In this document: piece after piece, positions 1-6,319 of the stretch | Numbering within the stretch: position 1 is the first letter of the stretch | Layout of the letters: each line of letters opens with the position of its first letter | Source: Planctomycetales bacterium | Lineage (GTDB): Bacteria > Planctomycetota > Planctomycetia > Isosphaerales > Isosphaeraceae | DNA length: 38,848 nt | Reading direction: 5' to 3' | Assembly: GCA_027451885.1 (NCBI GenBank) | Contig: DAIDHX010000277.1 | Coordinates: 1 to 38,848 of the forward strand | Made by a program: the position numbers and the translations under genes | Notes under the pieces: model-generated | The model's database searches: none | Seen by the model: only the letters and a program-made list of their open reading frames with translations | What the model was told of the DNA's origin: nothing

Positions 1-1
1 G

Positions 2-157
2 AGCTCTCCCGAGACGTGGCAGATGCGGCTTGAGAAGCTGCGTAAGAAGCATTTCTTCGGCCGATTCTTCGCGGCCACGCGGCAAAAGCTGAAGGACGTC
101 GCCGCACGCGTTGGCCTCCGTCGCGTGCCGAACTTCTGCGGGTGCCCTGCGCCTTGA
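2..157 (+). CDS. 3' end of an unidentified gene, cut by the left edge
   Basis: An open frame runs in from the left edge and stops with TGA at 155-157, giving 51 residues rich in Lys, Arg and Phe (for example LRKKHFFGRFFAATRQ). I do not recognise the family. The last ten residues, VPNFCGCPAP plus stop, are encoded again at 645-678 within the repeat copy that begins at 644, and the two DNA copies differ at three codon positions that are all synonymous. That suggests a real coding end copied within a repeat rather than random sequence. The gene body lies outside the window, so nothing can be said about function. It could also be the tail of a mobile-element gene; no transposase motif is visible in this stretch. 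Confidence 0.35.
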   Translation, partial: SSPETWQMRLEKLRKKHFFGRFFAATRQKLKDVAARVGLRRVPNFCGCPAP

Positions 158-401
158 TCCGGGGCCAGTCCGACGTCGAGATCGCATCGAAATCTCCCCG
201 CCCAGGCGAATCCCCGCGCTGAGGCGGCGGAGAAGACGCGAATCTCTCCCTTTCGGCCGGTCAAGGCCGCTCTCCGTGGCCATTTTCGACGCCTTTTGCC
301 CCGCCGAGGTGGTGAGCGGGGTGAACCAACGTCCATAGACGACGAAGAGAGGCAATCCAACATTACAACGACTGTCCTTTATCCAGCAAAGAGAAGCAAT
401 C

Positions 402-433
402 CAGCGTCACAACGACTCAGCGTCACAACGACT
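402..433. repeat. 16-bp tandem duplication
   Basis: The 16-mer CAGCGTCACAACGACT occurs twice head to tail (402-417 and 418-433) inside the repeat array. It looks like a recent replication slippage within the conserved tail block. Confidence 0.8.
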
Positions 434-606
434 GTCCTTTGTATAGGATGCGCGGCGAGTCCCCGCGCTGAGGCGGCGGAAATGACGCGAATCTCGCCCT
501 TTCCGCCGGCAAAGACCGCTCCCCGTCGCCATTCTCGACGCATTTTGCCCCGCCGAGGCCGAGAGCGGGGTGAAGCAACGTCTGTTGGCCATCCAACTTT
601 ACAACG

Positions 607-644
607 ACTGTCCTACTAATGTTTCACTGTCCTACTAATGTTTC
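607..644. repeat. 19-bp tandem duplication at the start of repeat copy B
   Basis: The 19-mer beginning ACTGTCCTACTAATG occurs twice in tandem (607-625 and 626-644), exactly at the junction between middle copy C and full copy B. The duplication may mark the recombination point that joined the units. Confidence 0.8.
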
Positions 645-882
645 GTGCCGAACTTCTGCGGCTGCCCCGCCCCTTGATCCGGGGCCTGGCCGACGTCGAG
701 ATCGCATCAAAACCTCCCCGCCCAGGCGAATCCCCGCGCTGAGGCGGCGGAAAAGACACGAATCTCGCCCTTTCCGCCGGTCAAGGCCGCTCCCCGTGGC
801 CATTTTCGATGCATTTTGCCCCGCCGAGACAGAGAACGGTCTGAAGAAACATCTACGGACGACGAAGAGAAGCAATCCAGCA

Positions 883-1050
883 TCACAACGACTGTCCTTT
901 ATACAGGATGCGAGGGATGTCGATCGGGCGACCCTCGAGATTGAGGAGAAAGTAAAGCGCCTGGGCGCCACAGTCCCAGAATTCCTGCTCTTGTTGAGGC
1001 GTCGGGGGTTGAAAGGCGGCGGCAAGCATGATCAGCAGGACACGCCCCAT
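883..1050 (-). pseudogene. Truncated C39-peptidase-like protein
   Basis: The 55-residue frame starts with ATG at 1050, two bases after the stop of the upstream gene and behind GGAGG, so the start is well supported and probably translationally coupled. The protein has a hydrophobic leader (MGRVLLIMLAAAF) followed by WDCGAQALYFLLNLEGRPID. This resembles the start of cysteine peptidase family C39 domains, where the nucleophile Cys lies in a CG-A/P motif followed by an L-x-L-x-G segment. C39 domains normally continue for about 100 more residues to the His and Asp. Here the frame stops after RILYKGQSL, exactly where the repeat array begins, so I read it as a gene cut by the repeat. A genuine short product cannot be excluded. 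Confidence 0.5.
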
Positions 1051-1052
1051 TT

Positions 1053-2204
1053 TTAACGCGACCTCCAGACATGATACGCCCCGACGACCACCAGGGCCGC
1101 CCCGAGCAGTCCGCTCAACCACCAGGGACTCCACCCGCCCCAGGCTTCCACCTCGCGCGCAGCCGACGACGCCTCCAGCAACCGCGATTGCTCGTTCGCC
1201 TTCTCGATTGCCTGCGTGAGCTTCTCGGTCACCGAGCGCGGATCTTGCTCCTTCGACTGAGATCGGATTTGTTCCTTCGTGGGCGCCTTCGCCTTGAGCT
1301 CACGCAACAGCCGCTCGAGCCCCTCGTTGCTCGCAACCTTCGCATGGGCTTTCACCGAGAAAAAACCATCCGGAAACTTGCGATTGAACTTGATCGTATC
1401 GAGCAAGATTCGCCTGTGTTCCTCGTAGACGGGCTTCTCGGTGTAAACAATCCCGGAACGGGCCGTCAGGCCCTCAAACGTCCACGTGGTTCCTTCCATG
1501 GGAAACCAGAGACGGCTCTTGTTTGGAAGTTGCAGCCGATGGAGGTTGGTAACCTCGGTGCGATAAACGAGATGACCGTCCTGACGTGCCTCGAGCCGAA
1601 TCGGGTAAGCATCGCGATTGAGGTCGACCCAGAGCTGAATTCGGAACGTGTCGCGAGGCAGGTTTCCAAGGTCTGACTTGCGGCTCATACCCAGGCTGAG
1701 CGTTACGCATCGCACATCACCGACCTTGTCCCAGCCCAGAACTTCACAATCGTGCTCCGCTGGGGAGGCAAGCCGGTAGAAAAACCAGTTGAAGAAAATC
1801 CGTTCCGGGCTGTCCGTCCTGGCCAGCGAGCCTGGTCCGCCGGGGAACTCCTCAACCTCGCGCATCCGCTGGGGAAGCAGCATATCCGGCATCGCCTCCA
1901 GGACTGCCATCTTCCAGTTCAGGAGACTGAACAACGTTCGATTCTCGTACGAGCCGCCTTCCTTACCCGTGAAAATGTCGAGCAACGTCGCCCCATCGCG
2001 ACGATACGCGTAATACCCCTGATAGGCATCATTCTGACCGATGAACTCCCGCTGCTGAAGAAAGACGGTCGAGCCCTCGTAGATGAACGACACGTCCTCG
2101 ATCGCATTACGGTAGCGATCAAAGAGTGCGAAGATCGCCTCTCCGGACGGCGGAGTGTCGTCCATACCCATCAGCGCAAGAGATATTAGCAAGGGCGTTA
2201 GCAT
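1053..2204 (-). CDS. Exported, membrane-anchored protein of unknown function (LolA/RseB-like?)
   Basis: The 383-residue protein has a short hydrophobic N-terminus (MLTPLLISLALMG) that may be a signal peptide. Its long central region looks rich in beta strands (FIYEGSTVFL, LQLPNKSRLWFPMEGTTW). A charged helical segment follows near residues 290-345, and then a C-terminal transmembrane helix (LLGAALVVVGAYHVW) ends in Arg residues. The central region recalls the LolA/RseB lipoprotein-binding fold common in planctomycete exported proteins, but the match is by feel and no motif proves it. The next gene, a C39-like fragment, starts two bases downstream, so the two were probably cotranscribed. GGGAG lies ten bases before the ATG. 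The substrate or role is unknown. Confidence 0.6.
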   Translation of the reverse strand: MLTPLLISLALMGMDDTPPSGEAIFALFDRYRNAIEDVSFIYEGSTVFLQQREFIGQNDAYQGYYAYRRDGATLLDIFTGKEGGSYENRTLFSLLNWKMAVLEAMPDMLLPQRMREVEEFPGGPGSLARTDSPERIFFNWFFYRLASPAEHDCEVLGWDKVGDVRCVTLSLGMSRKSDLGNLPRDTFRIQLWVDLNRDAYPIRLEARQDGHLVYRTEVTNLHRLQLPNKSRLWFPMEGTTWTFEGLTARSGIVYTEKPVYEEHRRILLDTIKFNRKFPDGFFSVKAHAKVASNEGLERLLRELKAKAPTKEQIRSQSKEQDPRSVTEKLTQAIEKANEQSRLLEASSAAREVEAWGGWSPWWLSGLLGAALVVVGAYHVWRSR

Positions 2205-2233
2205 GGGCGCTGCTCTCCCACTCGACTCGGACT

Positions 2234-2326
2234 CTTGATTCGACGAGGGATCTCGACCACCTTCAAGGGGCGGCTGTGAGCACGAGCCCCAGGCTCGTGA
2301 CGTCGTGATTCCGAATCCGAATCAAG
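2234..2326. other. Nested inverted repeats between two minus-strand genes
   Basis: The perfect hairpin CACGAGCC-CCA-GGCTCGTG (2281-2299) sits inside a wider inverted repeat CTTGATTCG (2234-2242)/CGAATCAAG (2318-2326). It fills the gap between the DUF1559 gene and the LolA-like gene. No T-run follows on the minus strand, so it is not a textbook terminator. It may be an mRNA-processing or partial-termination structure. Confidence 0.4.
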
Positions 2327-2371
2327 GATCCCAGTCGCATGATGCTCTCCTTTTCAAGTTGGTAAGCGTGT

Positions 2372-3406
2372 CTAATCGACAATCTCGCCGCCATTCCGCG
2401 TGCCCAACCCCTGCCAGACTCGGGAATCGATCGAATCGAGTGCGAAACGAACCGATCCGTCCCCCATCAGGACGTTCACACCGCCGGGATGCCAGCTCCG
2501 CGCGGTCGACATGCCCTGCGGAGGATACGCCCTCAAAAGACAATCGGGAGTTCGTCCATTGGGCGGCTGCGTGTGGGTGTACAGGGTGTGGTCGCGCCCG
2601 GTCCAGAACCACCAATCGCCGCCGGTGCGGCAGACAGGCGCCTCCGCGTGAGCGGCCAGCTCACAGCCCAGGAGCAACTCCGCCGCGGAGCCCACCTCAT
2701 TCGGCATCGCCCAGAAATCACGTTCCGGCCTGGACTGCGGACGCGGATCGCTGCCGATCAGTCGCTCGCTGAAAGCGGCCGTGTGCGACAGACCGTCCAC
2801 GATCCGCGCAGGCCCGAGATCGAGGAGTTCGGCGAAGAAACCATTGCCGCTGTCTCGATACTCGGGCGAGGTCGCGTAACTGGGGCCGATTCCCACGTTG
2901 CCCCTGTAATTATTACCGCTTCCTGAATGCGGGGAGCCGTCCGAAGGGCAGAGAAACACGTCGATCACGATCCGCGACACCGTAGCGGCGATCGCGGCGA
3001 GGTTCTCTGTGTTGGAACCTTGAAAGTCACTGGAGGACCAGGCTGGGGGATCCGTACCAGATTCGAAATTCACGGCATCGAAGACAGCATTGCGCTCAAG
3101 GTACGGAAGCAGTCGCACGTGCGGGGAGTAAAAGCCATGATAAAAACCAGTAATCTCACCCCAGGATCCTCCCCGGCGCAAAAACCAGGTTGTATTCGCG
3201 GGAGGATAGATACGAAACGCGGCCTCATAATTCTGAAGCGCCAGGCCGATTTGACGGAGATTGTTCTGACATTGCGCGCGCCGGGCCGCCTCGCGTGCGG
3301 ACTGAACCGCGGGCCCAAGCAACGACGCCACGATGAGAATCACCCCCACGACCACAAGCGACTCGATCAGCGTATACCCCTTGCGATCGAGATTACGCGC
3401 CCTCAT
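2372..3406 (-). CDS. DUF1559 pseudopilin-like protein (H-x9-DG family)
   Basis: The 344-residue protein opens with a type IV pilin-like leader. After the short basic stretch MRARNLDRKG comes YTLIE with Glu at +5 of the mature form, then a hydrophobic helix (SLVVVGVILIVASLLGPA). This is the prepilin peptidase recognition pattern. QCQNNLRQIGLALQNYE and the C-terminal HPGGVNVLMGDGSV (the H-x9-DG signature) place it in the DUF1559 family, which is massively expanded in Planctomycetes and is thought to be cell-surface or envelope associated. The start ATG at 3406 overlaps the end of the upstream gene by 14 bases and has GGAGG seven bases ahead, implying coupled translation. Its specific role is not known. 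Confidence 0.92.
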   Translation of the reverse strand: MRARNLDRKGYTLIESLVVVGVILIVASLLGPAVQSAREAARRAQCQNNLRQIGLALQNYEAAFRIYPPANTTWFLRRGGSWGEITGFYHGFYSPHVRLLPYLERNAVFDAVNFESGTDPPAWSSSDFQGSNTENLAAIAATVSRIVIDVFLCPSDGSPHSGSGNNYRGNVGIGPSYATSPEYRDSGNGFFAELLDLGPARIVDGLSHTAAFSERLIGSDPRPQSRPERDFWAMPNEVGSAAELLLGCELAAHAEAPVCRTGGDWWFWTGRDHTLYTHTQPPNGRTPDCLLRAYPPQGMSTARSWHPGGVNVLMGDGSVRFALDSIDSRVWQGLGTRNGGEIVD

Positions 3407-3941
3407 CGCGAACCTCCGCTGATAAAAACAGGACCGGAACCTTGATTTCAGGTTGGTCCGGGTGATCGGTGCGAATGGTCAAGGTAAAGTCTCGTGATCG
3501 TGCTCGCGAACGCTCGATCAACACAGAAACCGGGTGAACCTGTCCCGCCGCCGTATCGAATCGCGCGCTGGCAAGATCGGTCGCGGGCTCGACCGAGAGC
3601 ACGCGAAACGCCCTCGCATCCGAGCGTAAGACGATGGTTGCCGATCGGCTGGGCTCGTCCTTTTTCAGTACGAGCGTCCTGGGCTGGACTGTGATGTCAG
3701 GATCGACCTGCCAGAGAATCGGAACGCCTTGCGGAACGCCGCGGCCATAATGGACCGTCAATTCCGCCCTGTGTGTACCGAATACAGCGTCGCCAGTCGC
3801 TCGGACCTCGATTTGAGAAGCGATTTCCTGGATCTTACCCGCGATCCTGACCGGCCCGGCGGAATCCAGGATTCGCACCTCATGGGGGGATCGATCGCGA
3901 CGGCTGTGAATGCTCATGACCTCACGGAGAATTCCGTGCAT
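3393..3941 (-). CDS. DUF1573-like protein without a signal peptide
   Basis: The frame encodes up to 182 residues. The C-terminal part looks like an Ig-like beta-sandwich repeat of the DUF1573 kind (DITVQPRTLVLKK, then FRVLSVEP, ending in an RTDHPDQPEIKVPVLF strand pair), where these proteins typically describe deviations from a reference strand pattern. Family members in planctomycetes are usually longer and begin with a signal peptide or lipobox. Here the N-terminus is hydrophilic (MHGILREVMSIHSRRDRS), so the gene may be 5'-truncated or cytoplasmic. A strong sigma70-like promoter at 3951-3979 would start transcription close to 3944, so the second ATG at 3917 is a likely start. The gene overlaps the DUF1559 gene by 14 bases. 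Confidence 0.6.
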   Translation of the reverse strand: MHGILREVMSIHSRRDRSPHEVRILDSAGPVRIAGKIQEIASQIEVRATGDAVFGTHRAELTVHYGRGVPQGVPILWQVDPDITVQPRTLVLKKDEPSRSATIVLRSDARAFRVLSVEPATDLASARFDTAAGQVHPVSVLIERSRARSRDFTLTIRTDHPDQPEIKVPVLFLSAEVRDEGA

Positions 3942-3950
3942 GATTCATGG

Positions 3951-3979
3951 ACTGTAATCGCGCGTTTGGACCCTGTCAA
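3951..3979 (-). promoter_or_regulatory. Sigma70-like promoter for the 3941-883 gene group
   Basis: On the minus strand a perfect TTGACA (-35, 3974-3979) and TACAGT (-10, 3951-3956) are separated by exactly 17 bases. The start point predicted near 3944 is only a few bases before the first ATG of the DUF1573-like gene, which favours the internal ATG at 3917. Confidence 0.6.
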
Positions 3980-4053
3980 GCGAATTCTTTAAGTGAGCGG
4001 TAACGATCGCCGGTCGAGACCATGCATGGTTTGTGACGCGTGCGATTCGCGTC

Positions 4054-5775
4054 TTACCTTCGGCTGCGTGCGTACGCCGGCCGTTCCCAGGTGTAAGAAT
4101 CGCCGACGTGGATGCGCCTGACGAAGCCGAGCGCGGGCAAGGAGGGGGTGACGCGGTCGATTCCATCGGAATCGGATGTGTTCACAACGTAGTTCACCGA
4201 TCCGTCGATCAGTTTGGCCGCCAGCCACCCCGAGCGCGGCTCCGCGAGTCGGATGGTTTCGAACACGGGGTAAAGCCAGTCGTCGTAAACCAGGTCGAAG
4301 CGGCCGTTGCGGCGGTTGGCTCCTGGGCGATCGACAAAGAAATACTCGGCGGGCCGGCCCCCCATTTCCTGCATCACGAGCGCCTGTTCCAGGCGCTCGC
4401 GCACGCGCCTGCCGGCCATGTACTGGATCGACGTCGCGGCCGCGACCACGGGTGCAAGGGCCGCGATCAGGACCCAGACGAGCCGCGGGGAAAAGCGGTC
4501 GTCCGCGTGCGTCCGGGTCAGCAGGCGATCGAGTCCCCGGGCGAGGAGGACGGAGGCGTAAACGACCGCCTGGATTCCGTAGTTGAGCCATGCGCCTGTG
4601 CTGCCGCGGCTGAGCGCGGCGGCCAGGAGCGCCTCGGCGAGCACGAGCGCGGCGAGCACGCCGTCGACCCGGCTGGCCAGCAGGAAGCGGCGATCGACCA
4701 GCAGCAAGAGGGGCAGGACGAGAAAGAGCAGGCCCGCCACGCCGAGGACCTGCGCGACCGGTTGCAATGGCTGGGCGCTCACGAGCTGGGAGGCGGAGAC
4801 CGCGATCAAGGCCGCGAGCAGGATTCCCGCGGTCGCGAGGAGGGTGCGCGACACGATCCCGCGGCGGCCGCCGAGCCAGGCCAGGCCGAGCCCCACCGCG
4901 AGCGCGGTCAGCCCCAGGCTGCGGCCCAGAAACGCGATCCAGACGATCTGGGCGCTCGCCCAGGAGGCGGGATGGACGGCCCCGGCATTCGACGCGGCGC
5001 GAAACACCGCCTGCCCCATGCGGCCCTGGGAGAGGACCTCCTCAGCGCCCAGGATCAGGAGGACCACCGCGAGCCCGAGCACCGCGCCGCGTTCGAGCAT
5101 CCGCCGCGTGACTGCGCCACGGAGGCTGGGCACGAGCAGCACGATCGTGCAGACCAGGCCCGTCGCGAGGTTGTGCTGCTTGACGCAAAAGGCGAGTGCG
5201 AAGAGCACGTAGGCAAGCGGGATCGAGCGCCCACGCGCACGCGAGGCGGTGGCAGCATCCAGGACCACGAATGCGCCCGCCGTCTGCAACAGCACGCCGA
5301 GCATGTCCGGCCGGAGCGCGGCGGGGATTGTGCCCAGGACGGGCGCGGCCACGATCAGGAGCGCGGCCCACCACCCCGCGCGGGCCGAACCGCCTCCGAG
5401 CCGCGCCAGGCCCGCGGCGGCAAGCAGCGTACCCAGCAAGCTGACAAGCGAGATCCCCCGCCCGGCCGCGAGCGCCGCGGTGAGAGGCGCGTGCGTGAAG
5501 CGGCCCAGGCCAAGCGCCAGGGCAGCCGCCAGCCGATAATAAAGAGGAGCATGGATAATCACATAAGGATTGGATGCGCCGAAGGGCCCGTAGAGCTCGA
5601 GCGGGCTTGCCGCAAGCTGCCGCGCGCAGGCGAGCGCAAGCGGGGACTCGAGCGCCTCGGCGTCCTCGGGGCTGGCGGCGATCCAGCCGAGGAATGCCGC
5701 CATCGCGGCCGCGGCGAGCGCAAGGCAGGCGCCCAACCAGGCGGCGGCACGCTTCCCGCGGACGATCGGGGTCAC
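4054..5775 (-). CDS. Large membrane protein, GT-C/RgtA-like glycosyltransferase candidate
   Basis: From the GTG at 5775 the protein is 573 residues long. It has many transmembrane helices (for example AAAWLGACLALAAAAMAAFL and VAGLLFLVLPLLLLV) and a soluble C-terminal domain ending in VNYVVNTSDSD and GDSYTWERP. The early PYVIIHAPLYYRL segment and ALRPDMLG resemble loops of polyprenyl-phosphate-sugar-dependent GT-C transferases (GT39/RgtA-ArnT type), which transfer sugars from lipid carriers outside the membrane. I see no diagnostic DD/DE pair early in the protein, so this is a candidate only. The start overlaps the stop of the EamA-like gene as GTGA, a coupled arrangement. A longer in-frame extension to 6138 exists but only shadows the upstream gene. 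Confidence 0.6.
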   Translation of the reverse strand: MTPIVRGKRAAAWLGACLALAAAAMAAFLGWIAASPEDAEALESPLALACARQLAASPLELYGPFGASNPYVIIHAPLYYRLAAALALGLGRFTHAPLTAALAAGRGISLVSLLGTLLAAAGLARLGGGSARAGWWAALLIVAAPVLGTIPAALRPDMLGVLLQTAGAFVVLDAATASRARGRSIPLAYVLFALAFCVKQHNLATGLVCTIVLLVPSLRGAVTRRMLERGAVLGLAVVLLILGAEEVLSQGRMGQAVFRAASNAGAVHPASWASAQIVWIAFLGRSLGLTALAVGLGLAWLGGRRGIVSRTLLATAGILLAALIAVSASQLVSAQPLQPVAQVLGVAGLLFLVLPLLLLVDRRFLLASRVDGVLAALVLAEALLAAALSRGSTGAWLNYGIQAVVYASVLLARGLDRLLTRTHADDRFSPRLVWVLIAALAPVVAAATSIQYMAGRRVRERLEQALVMQEMGGRPAEYFFVDRPGANRRNGRFDLVYDDWLYPVFETIRLAEPRSGWLAAKLIDGSVNYVVNTSDSDGIDRVTPSLPALGFVRRIHVGDSYTWERPAYARSRR

Positions 5776-6095
5776 GATCGGCTGCCCCACTGCATGAGGA
5801 TCGCGCCCGCGGTCACGAGCGCCAGCCCCAGCAGCGTCGGGGTGTTGACGGATTCGTGGAAGACCAGGCGTCCGACAATGACCGAGACAATCGCGAAGAG
5901 GGCGATGTAGAGCCCCATCATCCTGGAGAATTCGAGCTCGGTGGCGTTGATGATGAGGCCGTAGGACGCGAGCACCAGGCCGCCGGCCGCGATCATGAGC
6001 ACGCGGTTGCGGCCGAGCCCGGAGCGGATCACCGCGTCGCCGCCGACCTCGAGAAAGGCTGCCAGGATCAGGATCGTCAGGTCGCGGATTTTCAC
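5772..6095 (-). CDS. Small EamA/SMR-like four-helix membrane protein
   Basis: The 107-residue protein starts with GTG at 6095 behind a G-rich stretch. It has four hydrophobic helices (LTILILAAFLEVGGDAVI, VLMIAAGGLVLASYGLII, MGLYIALFAIVSVIVGRLVF, PTLLGLALVTAGAILM). The size, the early Glu in AAFLEVGGD and the LVFHE-x-(V/L)-N-x-P-T-L segment fit the drug/metabolite transporter superfamily, close to SMR or to ArnE/ArnF-like flippase subunits. The downstream gene is a probable lipid-linked sugar transferase and overlaps by four bases. A role in flipping a lipid-carried sugar for it is a reasonable inference, but drug efflux is also possible. Confidence 0.75.
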   Translation of the reverse strand: MKIRDLTILILAAFLEVGGDAVIRSGLGRNRVLMIAAGGLVLASYGLIINATELEFSRMMGLYIALFAIVSVIVGRLVFHESVNTPTLLGLALVTAGAILMQWGSRS

Positions 6096-6141
6096 GATGA
6101 GCCCCCCGCGGAAGACGGGAGCGCACGCCCCCGGACACGTG

Positions 6142-6150
6142 ATGATACCA
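6142..6150 (-). promoter_or_regulatory. Possible extended -10 promoter for the EamA-like gene
   Basis: On the minus strand TGG-TATCAT fits an extended -10 element, about 40 bases upstream of the GTG start at 6095. No -35 box is recognisable. Confidence 0.35.
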
Positions 6151-6199
6151 CTGGATCGCGGGCGGCGGATGCGGGCGATCGGGCGTGGTTACGACCCGG

Positions 6200-6228
6200 T
6201 TGTCGCGCGGGTTCTGCTACCGTAGATT
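6200..6228 (+). promoter_or_regulatory. Possible sigma70-like promoter for the acyl synthetase
   Basis: TTGTCG (6200-6205) and TAGATT (6223-6228) are 17 bases apart in the divergent gap. Transcription would start near 6235, leaving a leader of about 85 bases before the ATG at 6320. Confidence 0.35.
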
Positions 6229-6319
6229 ACACCGACCCTGGACGCCGGCGCGGGCGATTTTGACCCTTGGTTGCGAGCAAGGCCGGGCGGCGACAGCGGG
6301 GCTGGCGGAACTGGGCACG

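Larger units (their letters stand above)
124..905. repeat. Array of three diverged direct repeats, no intact gene
   Basis: Copy A (124 to about 380) and copy B (644 to about 902) align at a constant offset of 520 bases with scattered substitutions. A shorter middle copy C (about 456-613) aligns to A at offset 249. Copies B and C hold a 9-bp inverted repeat, CGGCGGAAA/TTTCCGCCG (745-753 with 771-779; 474-482 with 500-508); it has decayed in copy A. Each unit ends in a block containing CAACGACTGTCCT. Read on the minus strand this block encodes a short conserved tail KGQSL plus stop. The units look like convergent 3' gene ends around a bidirectional terminator-like hairpin. I see no transposase, no terminal inverted repeats and no intact gene between 158 and 882. 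Confidence 0.7.

Noticed and set aside
124-905. Possible CRISPR array
   Set aside because: The units are 150-260 bases long, few and diverged. There are no short regular repeats with unique spacers, and no cas genes.
111-1056. Several 60-145-codon frames in the repeat region
   Set aside because: They are Arg/Pro-rich, differ between the repeat copies in frame and length, and have no ribosome sites. Only the short ends with synonymous changes look coding.
4033-5910. Long plus-strand open frame of 625 codons
   Set aside because: It is antisense to the GT-C-like gene. Its product is dominated by Arg, Gln, Glu and Gly with no domain, as expected for the reverse of a high-GC gene.
6185-6319. Upstream extension of the acyl synthetase
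   Set aside because: The extra 45 codons are Arg/Cys-rich without family similarity and overlap the likely promoter; the ATG at 6320 gives the normal length.
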